Assembly (NCBI RefSeq): GCF_004216555.1
Contig: NZ_SGWQ01000004.1
Location: 310,001 to 374,000 of the forward strand
Length of the DNA stretch: 64,000 nt
Origin: Herbihabitans rhizosphaerae
Lineage (GTDB): Bacteria > Actinomycetota > Actinomycetes > Mycobacteriales > Pseudonocardiaceae
Reading direction: 5' to 3'
Both the position numbers and the translations under genes were made by a program. Under the pieces are notes generated by a model. It had not been told where the DNA came from, ran no database searches, and saw nothing but the letters and a program-made list of their open reading frames with translations. Of this stretch, positions 51,718 through 59,431 are shown in pieces; the stretch's first letter is position 1; every line of letters starts with the position of its first letter.

Positions 51718-52343
51718 AGTGCTCCTACTGCCCGTCCACGGCCGGCGTCCGCACGTACACCACGCAGTGGCCGCGACAGGAGCGTATGTGCCGAGGGTGC
51801 GCATCGACGTACTTCCGCGCGGCGCGGAAGCGGGCCGTGGAGACGCTCTCTGAGGAGTACGGCGACGCCTCCGACGCCGCGCTCTGGGCTCAGTGCCACA
51901 TCATCGCGTGGTGGCTGTCCGAGCCTGATCCGGACGTCCGCGCGGTGGGCGCGGTGCTGCTCGTCCAGGCGACCCGGTACCACCGGGAGTTCGGCGACCG
52001 GGCATGGCGGGTGTTCCCGAGTGCCCGCGATCGCGGACGTCAGCGCGGCCACGCGACGCGGAGCGCGGCGTACGAGACCGTGCACGTGCCGTACGACGTG
52101 CCGTGGCTTCGTCGGCTGTACGGAGACCGGTGCCTGTATTGCGGTGTCGCGTCGGAGCACATCGACCACGTTCAGCCGCTCGCGCTTGGCGGGGCGGACG
52201 CACCGTGGAACGTCGCGCCCGCGTGTAAGAGCTGCAATCTCAGCAAGGGCAAGAAGGCCCTGGCCGCGTGGCTCCCGGGCCGGCTGCTCAGCGTCCACGC
52301 GGAGCGGGCTCGCGCTCAGTGGGCGGAGTGGACGGCGGCGTAA
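51702..52343 (+). CDS. HNH endonuclease with zinc-binding N-terminus
   Basis: 213 residues: CSYCPSTAG and CRGCAS pairs at the start, and a C-terminal HNH domain (CLYCGVASEHIDHVQPLALGG, N-APACKSCNLSKG). May be a phage DNA-processing or homing-type nuclease. Followed by endonuclease VII. Confidence 0.87.
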   Translation: MAAPVKCSYCPSTAGVRTYTTQWPRQERMCRGCASTYFRAARKRAVETLSEEYGDASDAALWAQCHIIAWWLSEPDPDVRAVGAVLLVQATRYHREFGDRAWRVFPSARDRGRQRGHATRSAAYETVHVPYDVPWLRRLYGDRCLYCGVASEHIDHVQPLALGGADAPWNVAPACKSCNLSKGKKALAAWLPGRLLSVHAERARAQWAEWTAA

Positions 52344-52774
52344 GGCAGTGTCGATCGTGTGGTCTGACGAAGCCGGTCTATTGCTTCCACAAGCGCGGTG
52401 ACGGCCGCCGGATCGATTGTGCGGAGTGCACACGAGCGGTGTCCCGAGAGCGTTATCACCGCACGCTCGCTGATCAGCGGGACCGTCGCTATCGCTCGCG
52501 CTATGGGATCAGCAGCGAACAAGTAGACCTACTCCGCTATGAGCAGGGCTATTGCTGTGCCATTTGTGGGCGCGCGGAATCGGACCTCACTCAGGGCCTC
52601 GTGGTCGACCACTGCCACATCACCGACACCGTTCGCGCGCTGCTGTGCACGACGTGCAACGCCGGCATCGGACAGTTTCAGGACTCGCCCGACCTATTGC
52701 GAGCTGCCGTTGCCTATCTCGCGCGGGCCGACGAATTGATAGCCACCTACGAGTCCGAGAGGGACTACGAATGA
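52328..52774 (+). CDS. Recombination endonuclease VII
   Basis: 148 residues. Zinc pairs CRSCGLTK and CAECTR, then the endonuclease VII core (YEQGYCCAICGRAESD, VVDHCHITDTVRALLCTTCNAGIG). Resolves branched DNA before packaging in T4. GTG start overlaps the end of the HNH gene; other starts are possible. Confidence 0.9.
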   Translation: MDGGVRQCRSCGLTKPVYCFHKRGDGRRIDCAECTRAVSRERYHRTLADQRDRRYRSRYGISSEQVDLLRYEQGYCCAICGRAESDLTQGLVVDHCHITDTVRALLCTTCNAGIGQFQDSPDLLRAAVAYLARADELIATYESERDYE

Positions 52775-53091
52775 CGGAACAGAACTTCGACGGGTCAAGG
52801 GGCGACCTGGTGTGGATGCAAGAAAACATCGCTCTCGCGGTTCGGTGGGCGGAGATCATCGAGTCCATGGAATCAACCCCGCCTCAAGTGTCCGGCCCAC
52901 TGGTGAAGGGGGTGCGTCGCCCTGTCGAAGACCTCGTGGTGTGGCGCGACGAGAGCGGCTACGCCCGCGCCGTGGCGGAGGCGCGGGCGAGCGTCCGACA
53001 GGCTGCACGGCACTTGCACCGCGCGATGCTGGCAGCGGCCGAAGCTGAGGCCGCCTACGGCAACTGTGGCGATCGTCACAGCGTGAGCTAG
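52771..53091 (+). CDS. Hypothetical protein
   Basis: 106 residues, helical, coupled to endonuclease VII by ATGA. Family not recognised. Confidence 0.62.
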   Translation: MTEQNFDGSRGDLVWMQENIALAVRWAEIIESMESTPPQVSGPLVKGVRRPVEDLVVWRDESGYARAVAEARASVRQAARHLHRAMLAAAEAEAAYGNCGDRHSVS

Positions 53092-53097
53092 GCGTCA

Positions 53098-53316
53098 TCC
53101 CCCGTTTGGGGGAGTGTAACCCGCCGGTGACAACCCTCCGCCACGGAACTCTTGGCCCGTACTCCGATCGGCCTACTGTTAATGGCTTTCACTGTTTTGC
53201 TGGGCATCTAGGGCGACTCGCCCGCCTACGGGTAAGTAGGTTTCTCTGTTTCCAGGTCTGGCCTGGTGTTACATGCCAGGTCGGACCGGGTAAGCGCATG
53301 TTTGCGTGTGAGTCGC
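53098..53316. other. Leader region upstream of the sigma factor gene
   Basis: In 53092-53366 there is no gene. It holds a short hairpin TCCCCC/GGGGGA (53098-53113), a GCGACTCGC core (53213-53221), CCTAC/GTAGG, a larger hairpin (about 53256-53289, GGTC...GGACC), and an inverted GCGACTCAC core (53308-53316). Two operator-like cores suggest control by the same repressor as the four shared-spacer promoters. Confidence 0.45.
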
Positions 53317-53366
53317 TCTAGGTCTAGCTTCGCTCTTGTCTCCCCCACAACGTCCGAGGTGAACAA

Positions 53367-54284
53367 ATGACGGACAGTCCTACCCAACTTGCGACTACCC
53401 TCCGTGCGCAGCGCAGCCCGAACGCGCCTGCCTCGCATGCCCTCCCCGGGCACCTCGCGCGATTGGCCGGGAACACCCTCGCGCAGGCCGCGCTCGCGGA
53501 CCTGCGAACCACAGATGTACTGGTCAAGGACGCCACAGACGGCGACCGAGGCGCAGAGCTGCCGCTCTACGTCCGTGTCGCAGGTGAAATCGACCAAGCC
53601 GCCGGGGCTTGCGCGTCGGCCGCATCTGTGCTTGGGCGCGACGACCTCCATCAGGAGGGTGTGGCGCGCTTGCTGGAGGACGTTCGGGCGGGCGTGATCG
53701 GCACCACGTACGGCGGGCAGGTCGGTCCGTACATCGGGCGCACGCTGTCCCGCCACATGCGTCACCTCGCGGACTCGATCCGGGCGGGCGCTGTCACCGC
53801 GAATGACCGCGAAAAGCGGCGCGTCCGTTCCGCGCTCCGGGCGACGATTACCGAGGACGGGGAATACAACCCCATTGCGGCGTACGGATACCTCCGCGCG
53901 AAGCACGCCGACGACCCGCGCCAGCGAATGGAATTCTCAACGTTCATGTCCATTCTTTCGGCGCTGACATCCGTCACTGTCCAGTGGTCCTCACCTGTGA
54001 ACGGTGATTCGACACTCACCTATGCGGACGTCGTTGCTGATCCCCACGACGCATTCGAGGAAGTTGAGCGCCACGAATTGGCGCATCAAATCTGGGACGC
54101 GGCACCGCTTACCCGTGTGGAGCGCGACGTAATGGCACTCCGCACCGGATTGGCCGGCGAGCGCCTCCGCGAAAACGAAATCGCGGACCGGCTCGGTATG
54201 ACGGATCGAGGTGTTCGCGCCGTTCGCGCGCGGGCAGAGAAGAAACTGGGGGCCACGGCCGAAAAGCTCGACATCACGGACTGA
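53367..54284 (+). CDS. Phage sigma-70-like factor
   Basis: 305 residues. A region-2-like DDLHQEGVARLLEDV appears near residue 90, and a clear region 4 helix-turn-helix at the end (LTRVERDVMALRTG, RENEIADRLGMTDRGVRAVRARAEKKLG). It may direct host RNA polymerase to late promoters. A structured leader with two operator-like cores lies upstream. Confidence 0.78.
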   Translation: MTDSPTQLATTLRAQRSPNAPASHALPGHLARLAGNTLAQAALADLRTTDVLVKDATDGDRGAELPLYVRVAGEIDQAAGACASAASVLGRDDLHQEGVARLLEDVRAGVIGTTYGGQVGPYIGRTLSRHMRHLADSIRAGAVTANDREKRRVRSALRATITEDGEYNPIAAYGYLRAKHADDPRQRMEFSTFMSILSALTSVTVQWSSPVNGDSTLTYADVVADPHDAFEEVERHELAHQIWDAAPLTRVERDVMALRTGLAGERLRENEIADRLGMTDRGVRAVRARAEKKLGATAEKLDITD

Positions 54285-54304
54285 CGAAGGCGGGGAACCA
54301 CCAC

Positions 54305-54760
54305 ATGTACACATTCGAGTGCAATCACACCGAGGGAGACCGCGTTTCCCTGAGCACGTTCGGCGACGCCGTTCTGATCGTGATCACCGAGCACGGCCGC
54401 GACGACGGTTACCCGGACTCGGCCGAGGCCACCTTCACGCCTGCCGAGGCGCGGGAGCTGGCGCTGCACGCGGCCGAGAGCGCCTCGTCCGAGCGTCCCG
54501 TAGCGGGGTGGATCGGTGATGCCTATTGGCTCTCCGACACCGAGAGTGACGCCCTTCTGAGCATCCCGGTAACCGGACGCGCAAGCCGGGGCGTGAGAGT
54601 CGCTAGCGAAGACCTGTTGGGTCTGGCTGTTGCGCTGGTGCGCCTCTCCGAGGCCGCCGACAGCTACGCCCCGGCGTCGAAAACCCTTACGCCAGCGGCG
54701 ATTGCGTTCGCGGCGCTGCTGGGGATTTTGCTCGGGAGAGTCTCTTGCTCCTACGCTTGA
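54305..54760 (+). CDS. Hypothetical protein with C-terminal membrane helix
   Basis: 151 residues; a soluble beta/alpha part and a hydrophobic helix at the end (PAAIAFAALLGILLGRV). Probably tail-anchored. Unknown. Confidence 0.65.
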   Translation: MYTFECNHTEGDRVSLSTFGDAVLIVITEHGRDDGYPDSAEATFTPAEARELALHAAESASSERPVAGWIGDAYWLSDTESDALLSIPVTGRASRGVRVASEDLLGLAVALVRLSEAADSYAPASKTLTPAAIAFAALLGILLGRVSCSYA

Positions 54761-54785
54761 CTGATAGCGACTCGCGGTCTAGGGT
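54757..54785 (+). promoter_or_regulatory. Phage promoter with shared operator spacer (copy 4)
   Basis: -35 TTGACT (54757-54762), identical 17-bp spacer GATAGCGACTCGCGGTC (54763-54779), -10 TAGGGT (54780-54785). A second, weaker copy (GATGGCGACTCACGGCT) follows between promoter and gene, so two operators may act here. Confidence 0.8.
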
Positions 54786-54824
54786 CAGTCTAACTGATGG
54801 CGACTCACGGCTAAGGAGCACGAA

Positions 54825-55040
54825 ATGGTGACGGCGACGGCGACGAGACGGAGAGCCGGCGGGGACGTGGTGTCCATGCGGCAAACGTCCCCGTGCGAGC
54901 ACGGCGTAGCGCACGGCATCCGGGCGCTGCCCGTGGGCGCGGACTTCTGGGTGCCGGAGTGCGTTACGGCGAACGGCAAGACCAAGCGGGCGCACACAGT
55001 CACGGCGGAGCGGTACCCGGTGGAGGTGACGGCGCGATGA
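54825..55040 (+). CDS. Small hypothetical protein
   Basis: 71 residues with ribosome site AAGGAG. First of about nine small overlapping genes after promoter copy 4. Contains a CEHGVAHG patch. Unknown. Confidence 0.62.
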   Translation: MVTATATRRRAGGDVVSMRQTSPCEHGVAHGIRALPVGADFWVPECVTANGKTKRAHTVTAERYPVEVTAR

Positions 55041-55234
55041 CTCTGGACGCGCTGCTAGCCCTGGAGACCGGCGACGACTTCACGTATCGGGGACGGACGC
55101 ACACGCACTGTGGCGCTGCCGGCTGGACGTGGGGCGCGAAGAACGGCCACGAGTACGCGGACGTGCCCGTGTTCAAGGCCGGCGGCGGAGGAAAGAAGTT
55201 CATCCGCGTCTACTACACGGAGGCGACCCGATGA
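55037..55234 (+). CDS. Small hypothetical protein ending EATR
   Basis: 65 residues. Its last codons encode EATR because the ribosome site of the next gene (GGAGGCGACCCGATGA) is embedded there. Coupled at both ends. Confidence 0.6.
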   Translation: MTLDALLALETGDDFTYRGRTHTHCGAAGWTWGAKNGHEYADVPVFKAGGGGKKFIRVYYTEATR

Positions 55235-55398
55235 CGGCCCTCACGCTCGACACGGCGGACGTGTCGCTGCTGTTGAGCGTAGTCAGCTTCGCATCGGAGT
55301 CGGACACCTACCGCGCCCAGGACGCCCACCTAGAGCGGCTATACCGCCGCCTGGAGGGTGCCGCCGCTCGCATCAACGCCAAGGAGGCGAGCAAATGA
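55231..55398 (+). CDS. Small hypothetical protein
   Basis: 55 residues, helical (ADVSLLLSVVSFASESDTYR). ATGA overlaps on both sides. Confidence 0.6.
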   Translation: MTALTLDTADVSLLLSVVSFASESDTYRAQDAHLERLYRRLEGAAARINAKEASK

Positions 55399-55544
55399 GT
55401 AAGGACCCGGCCTACGCCGTCGCGTACGCCTATGGCCGGCTGAGCGTGACGGTTGAGGTGTTCCTCAACGACGGGCTCACGCGCGAGCAGCTCGCCGAGA
55501 GGCTCGCAGACATCGAGCGCGAGCTGACGGAGGCAACCCGATGA
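55395..55544 (+). CDS. Small hypothetical protein, AYAYGR motif
   Basis: 49 residues (MSKDPAYAVAYAYGRLSVTVEV...). Shares AYAYGR and the C-terminal EATR with the next protein, suggesting common origin. Confidence 0.6.
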   Translation: MSKDPAYAVAYAYGRLSVTVEVFLNDGLTREQLAERLADIERELTEATR

Positions 55545-55759
55545 GCGCGGAAGTTAGAGAGAATCGGCTAGTCGCGGCCTTCGCGTACGCCTACGGGCGC
55601 GAGGATGGGACCAAGGTTCCGACCATCAAGGGCTCGCGCAAGTGGGCGGAGGCGTACGCGGCCAAGGGCGGCAAGGACGACGTCTTCGGCGGACTGGAGA
55701 TCGCCTACGACCGCTGGCAGGAGACCGGCGGCGAGATCGCGCAGGAGGCAACCCGATGA
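55541..55759 (+). CDS. Small hypothetical protein, AYAYGR motif
   Basis: 72 residues (MSAEVRENRLVAAFAYAYGRED...). Basic middle part KGSRKWAEAYAAKGGK. Coupled on both sides, and also ends EATR. Confidence 0.6.
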   Translation: MSAEVRENRLVAAFAYAYGREDGTKVPTIKGSRKWAEAYAAKGGKDDVFGGLEIAYDRWQETGGEIAQEATR

Positions 55760-55998
55760 GCGAGCGCCTCACTGTCACGTTCACGAAGTCCGGACAGGGC
55801 GCCGGCCACGCGGCCCGCGCGAACAAGATTCCGCTGTGCGGCGCCAACGTGAACAAGCCGTTCGCCAACCCCCAGGTTCAGGCGCGAGACTGGTCCAAGG
55901 TCTCGTGCGCGCGGTGCAAGCGGATCATGGAGCGCGAGGCGACAGGTGAGGCCCGTGCCGCTGTCGCCGCCGCTGAGGTTCGGGGCGGTGAGCAGTGA
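55756..55998 (+). CDS. Small Cys-containing protein
   Basis: 80 residues with a C-terminal CARCKR pair and an upstream single Cys; possible zinc site. Coupled to the previous gene. Confidence 0.6.
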   Translation: MSERLTVTFTKSGQGAGHAARANKIPLCGANVNKPFANPQVQARDWSKVSCARCKRIMEREATGEARAAVAAAEVRGGEQ

Positions 55999-56297
55999 TG
56001 GCCACCGACGAGATCGAAGGCTTCGTGGTCGTGGGCTACGAGCACGACCGCATGCACGTCGACTGGGACGTCGAGGTCCACGCCACCAGAGAGGCTGGCG
56101 ACAAGTCACTCGCTGAGTGCCGTCAAGCCGGATGGGACTGGTCGCTATACGCGCTGGTGCCGGTTGATCTGTCCGCCCGTGAGCGCAAGCGGACAGCCGA
56201 CGAGCGGCGAATCGAGGCTGTCCGACAGCTCCTCCACGGTGGCCGCAAGACCGTGCGGGCAGATGACCTTCGGCGTGCGCTGGCCGGTGAGGCGTGA
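55998..56297 (+). CDS. Hypothetical protein
   Basis: 99 residues (MATDEIEGFVVVGYEHDRMHVDWDVE...). A GTG three bases upstream is an alternative start. Unknown. Confidence 0.62.
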   Translation: MATDEIEGFVVVGYEHDRMHVDWDVEVHATREAGDKSLAECRQAGWDWSLYALVPVDLSARERKRTADERRIEAVRQLLHGGRKTVRADDLRRALAGEA

Positions 56298-56635
56298 TGG
56301 CCACTATCGCCGACAAGATCCGCGCCGAGATCGACCCATACCACGGCGGACCGGCAACCCCGTTCATCGCCGCGATCAACGCCGTGCTCGACCTGCACAA
56401 GCCGTCGGCCTGGTACGAGGAGTGCACCCAGCACACCTTCGAAGAGCACGAGGACACCTCCGTCCACCTCGAAGCGGGGGACTACGACTTCGACGGGTGC
56501 GACGACTCCCGCGCTCCGGATCGGTGCGCCGAGTGCACCCCGGCGAACGCCGACGACGACTACGTTCCTTCGGTGCTGTACCCGTGCCCCACGGTGCGGG
56601 CGATCGCCGACGAATTGGGGGTGACCGGTGGCTGA
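56297..56635 (+). CDS. Hypothetical acidic protein
   Basis: 112 residues, acidic, with Cys pairs (EECTQH, CAECTP). Unknown. Confidence 0.62.
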   Translation: MATIADKIRAEIDPYHGGPATPFIAAINAVLDLHKPSAWYEECTQHTFEEHEDTSVHLEAGDYDFDGCDDSRAPDRCAECTPANADDDYVPSVLYPCPTVRAIADELGVTGG

Positions 56636-56849
56636 CCCCTACGCCCGAATGCTCCTCGACGCTGCGATCGACGCCGAAGACCAGGCCCAGGACGGCAAAG
56701 CAGCGCTGCATCCGGGAGAGGCAGCCGCCGAGGCCGTGGTCCGCGCCCTCCTCGCGCTACACCGCAAGACCTGGAACGATGATCGCGCATATGGTGCGCG
56801 ACAGGCGCTCTGGTGCATAGAGGAGCGCCTCGCGGAGCTACAGCCGTGA
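56628..56849 (+). CDS. Hypothetical helical protein
   Basis: 73 residues, Ala-rich helical. GTG start overlaps the previous gene. Last gene of the rightward early run before a strong terminator. Confidence 0.62.
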   Translation: MADPYARMLLDAAIDAEDQAQDGKAALHPGEAAAEAVVRALLALHRKTWNDDRAYGARQALWCIEERLAELQP

Positions 56850-56919
56850 CGTATACTGAGAACACCTCGGGCGTACGCGGACGGACTACTAAGCCGGATC
56901 GCAGCCTGGGGGAGACAAG

Positions 56920-56958
56920 GGCACCCCGCTAGCCTTCGGGCCGGCGGGGTGCCTTTTT
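56920..56958 (+). terminator. Rho-independent terminator
   Basis: GGCACCCCGC (56920-56929) pairs with GCGGGGTGCC (56944-56953) around an inner GCC-TTCG-GGC tetraloop, followed by TTTTT. It closes the rightward early run and faces a leftward operon. Confidence 0.93.
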
Positions 56959-56972
56959 GCGTTTCAGGGTCT

Positions 56973-57167
56973 CTAGGTCCGTGCGTATCCCGTTTCCAGT
57001 TTGGGAGCCCAGACGTGCCAGCCTCCGCGAGAGTGAGGACACTCGACCATCTCCAGGCGCCCGAGGGACTCGATTACGAGCGCCTCCGCTGTGTCGCGCA
57101 CGAGCAACGCGCGGCACCCGCACGCCCTACAGCGCGGTGCATGGCTGTACTTCATCGCGGGTATCAT
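56973..57167 (-). CDS. Small Cys-rich protein, leftward operon
   Basis: 64 residues with CRACGCRALLV and a later C...H. Start overlaps the upstream stop (ATGA). Last gene of a four-gene leftward operon. Confidence 0.6.
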   Translation of the reverse strand: MIPAMKYSHAPRCRACGCRALLVRDTAEALVIESLGRLEMVECPHSRGGWHVWAPKLETGYART

Positions 57168-57298
57168 TTGCCCGTCCCTCCGCAACCGGGGCACGTCTCC
57201 TTGTGCGGGTTGCGGCTGCCGGTCTTCCGGTCGACCACGGTGCCCCACACCCAGCCGGCCCCGTTACATGCCGGACACGGCTTATCGTGCTTTCCCAT
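57164..57298 (-). CDS. DnaJ-type zinc-finger mini-protein
   Basis: 44 residues containing CPACNGAGWVWG and CPGCGGTGK, the CxxCxGxG repeats of DnaJ zinc fingers. Such minis are frequent in actinobacteria and their phages. Weak ribosome site; an earlier start is possible. Confidence 0.6.
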   Translation of the reverse strand: MGKHDKPCPACNGAGWVWGTVVDRKTGSRNPHKETCPGCGGTGK

Positions 57299-57303
57299 AC
57301 CGA

Positions 57304-57591
57304 TCAGCTTCGCAGTGTACCGGTCGATCCCGATAGACCCGATCCGGTGGCGTTCCTGAGGGCCGTCGAGCGTGCGCACGAGTCGCAAGGGCGCGTGTCC
57401 GTCGCGTGCTGCCGACGAAGCGGCCATACGATCGCCACCCCGGCGCACACGGACCGCGCGATCTCGACGCGGCGAAGACCACGGCCTTGAACCGACACCA
57501 CCGCGCCCGCCGGCACCCAGTGCACGACCGGCTCCCATGGGTCTCGGCACCACGTGCCGCGATGAGTTCGTGCGCCGTCCATGGTGCTCAC
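57304..57591 (-). CDS. Hypothetical protein, leftward operon
   Basis: 95 residues (MSTMDGARTHRGTWCRDPWEPVVHWVPAG...) with a later CDSC pair. GTG start overlaps the upstream stop as GTGA, which supports this frame over the others open here. Confidence 0.55.
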   Translation of the reverse strand: MSTMDGARTHRGTWCRDPWEPVVHWVPAGAVVSVQGRGLRRVEIARSVCAGVAIVWPLRRQHATDTRPCDSCARSTALRNATGSGLSGSTGTLRS

Positions 57592-57977
57592 GCCTGCACC
57601 CCCGGTCGGTGGACCATCGGCCGCGCACGCTCGACCCGACACGAGGCAGGCGCGGACATGAGGTGCACGTAGTGGCTCTCCTGGTCGGTGCCCGGTTCGG
57701 GGAGCCCGAGAGCCCAGCGGATAACCCACACGGTGGTCGTCTGGTCGTCGGTCCCGTAAAACGCGGTCACCCACTCCGGACACAGAGGGTCGCCCACGTC
57801 CGGTGTTCGGAACGCGACCATCTTGTCTTCGCGGTACAAGAGTATGACGTCGGCGCACTCGTGCCACAGCCAAACTGCCGCGACGATCTCCGGCGCGTGG
57901 CGGTTGGGGAAGTAGTAGAAGGACCAGCGGCGGCGCCGTAGTTCATCGATCCAGTGATCAAGCTCTGACGTGAGCAC
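57588..57977 (-). CDS. Hypothetical protein, first of leftward operon
   Basis: 129 residues (LTSELDHWIDELRRRRWSFYYFPNR...), with several Trp and DQTTTVWVIRWALGLP. The GTG at 57977 has AAGGGG upstream and is preferred over the ATG at 57992. Divergent from the XRE regulator, so probably controlled by it. Confidence 0.62.
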   Translation of the reverse strand: MLTSELDHWIDELRRRRWSFYYFPNRHAPEIVAAVWLWHECADVILLYREDKMVAFRTPDVGDPLCPEWVTAFYGTDDQTTTVWVIRWALGLPEPGTDQESHYVHLMSAPASCRVERARPMVHRPGVQA

Positions 57978-58144
57978 CGCCGACCCCTTCATCCGTTTGG
58001 CGCCGACGAGACCGCTGGTGACTGGCCTGTCGCGGGAGGGGATTAGGGCCGCTCGCACGACATACCAGGGGGGTGGGTAAGCGGGTCCAGCCCACACAGC
58101 CTGGACTCTGCTTCTCCAACGGCCCCGCCGACTGCTGTCAGACT

Positions 58145-58163
58145 AAACCAGAATTTCTAGTTT
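58145..58163. promoter_or_regulatory. Palindromic operator candidate of the XRE regulator
   Basis: AAACCAGAA and TTCTAGTTT are inverted arms (one mismatch) around a single T, between the leftward operon and the XRE gene. AT-rich for this region. It differs from the GCGACTCGC operators. Confidence 0.55.
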
Positions 58164-58207
58164 CAGGTGAGCGGTAGTGGAATATCACCCAATGGGAGTA
58201 GCCGGCT

Positions 58208-59056
58208 ATGCTCCGTGACATGGATGTAGACCCCGGTCCGATCGTGCAACGAATTCTTCTAGGCGCGGAACTACGCGAGGCGCGGGAGACACGCGGGCTG
58301 TCCACGGCCGCCGCGTCCAAGGCTCTCGATTGGTACTCGGGGAAGCTCTCCAAGATCGAAGCCGGCGACATGAAGACCAAGGACGCGGACCTGCGCCGCG
58401 CCGTAGAGGTCTACGAAATCGACGCGGAGCGCGCTCGACGGCTACAAGTGCTGGCGACCGACTCTCGACGCAGGCTCCCGCCCGCTCGGGTGCCGGAGTG
58501 GGCGGCCAAGTATGTGCATCTCGTCGCGGCAGCGTCGGAGCTACGGATTTGGAGCGTGGACACCTTCCCCGGAACCGTTCAAACGGAGGCGTACGCGCGG
58601 GCCATGTTGACGGAGTCCGTAGTGGTGTCCCCGGCGGACGTGGACCGAATGGCAGAGGACCGCGCCCGCCGCGCCGAGCGCTGGGAGACCGACGACAGCA
58701 CGGCGCTGTGGTTGATCGTCGGGGAGGAGGCGCTTCGCCGCGAGATCGGCGGACCGCCCGTACTGAGGGAGCAACTCGTTCGCGTGCGCGAGCTTGCGGA
58801 GCGACCCAACATCACAGTTCAGATCGTCCCGTACCAGTCGGGCGCGCACTCATCGCATGGGCTCGCTTTTAGCCTGATCACGATCTTTCCCGGTCGCCCT
58901 GGAGTGGTCTACGTCGAGGGGCTGACGTCGAGTGACTACCTGGGCCGCGAGCACGCTCGATCCTATGGCGTGGCTTATGATCGCCTCCGGGCCGTGGCGA
59001 ACAGTCGGATAGCCTCCGTTGCCATGCTCGACCAGCGAATTTCAGACCTTACGTAG
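58208..59056 (+). CDS. XRE-type regulator with DUF5753
   Basis: 282 residues: an N-terminal helix-turn-helix (ARETRGLSTAAASKALDWYSGKLSKIEAGD, in part about 25-55) and a C-terminal DUF5753 domain (WSVDTFPGTVQTEAYARAML, ITVQIVPYQSGAHSSHG). Such proteins pair with DUF397 partners in actinobacteria and affect development or defence. In this phage it may be the immunity regulator. Start could be ATG 58220. Confidence 0.88.
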   Translation: MLRDMDVDPGPIVQRILLGAELREARETRGLSTAAASKALDWYSGKLSKIEAGDMKTKDADLRRAVEVYEIDAERARRLQVLATDSRRRLPPARVPEWAAKYVHLVAAASELRIWSVDTFPGTVQTEAYARAMLTESVVVSPADVDRMAEDRARRAERWETDDSTALWLIVGEEALRREIGGPPVLREQLVRVRELAERPNITVQIVPYQSGAHSSHGLAFSLITIFPGRPGVVYVEGLTSSDYLGREHARSYGVAYDRLRAVANSRIASVAMLDQRISDLT

Positions 59057-59065
59057 GAGGGGCGA

Positions 59066-59260
59066 ATGCGAGCCCGTGATCTTCCCGGCGCCTCGTGGCG
59101 CAAGTCCAGCCGGAGCGGCGGAGGCGAGCAGTGCGTAGAGTTGGCGCACTCAGCCGGCGGAGCCGTTCGTGACAGTAAGAACCCGGACGGCCCCGTACTC
59201 GCGGCGGTCGATCTCGCCGGCTTGATCAGCGCGGCCAAGCGCGGTGCGGCGGCCGTGTGA
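59066..59260 (+). CDS. DUF397 protein
   Basis: 64 residues with the DUF397 signature (WRKSSRSGGGEQCVELA, VRDSKNPDGPVL). It normally sits next to an XRE/DUF5753 gene, as here, and may be its interacting partner. Confidence 0.9.
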   Translation: MRARDLPGASWRKSSRSGGGEQCVELAHSAGGAVRDSKNPDGPVLAAVDLAGLISAAKRGAAAV

Positions 59261-59284
59261 CGTAGCGCATAAGAGGTGCAGCAC

Positions 59285-59317
59285 GGCCCCTTGGGAGTGG
59301 GTTTCTCCCGAGGGGCC
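59285..59317. terminator. Hairpin after DUF397
   Basis: GGCCCCT (59285-59291) pairs with AGGGGCC (59311-59317), with GGGAG/CTCCC inside. Confidence 0.75.
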
Positions 59318-59330
59318 GTCGCATGAAGAA

Positions 59331-59359
59331 AGCCCCCGGACTGGGGGTCTCCGGGGGCT
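59331..59359. terminator. Second, bidirectional hairpin
   Basis: AGCCCCCGGA and TCCGGGGGCT pair perfectly over 10 bp. AAGAA on the left gives a T-rich tail in the leftward direction. Serves the convergent gene at 59432. The rest of 59360-59431 is empty. Confidence 0.78.
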
Positions 59360-59431
59360 GCCTTCGAGCCCCGCGAAAAGGCGGGGACAATGGTGCGCGC
59401 GTCCGTAGTGTCGCACACGAGCACCGACGCG

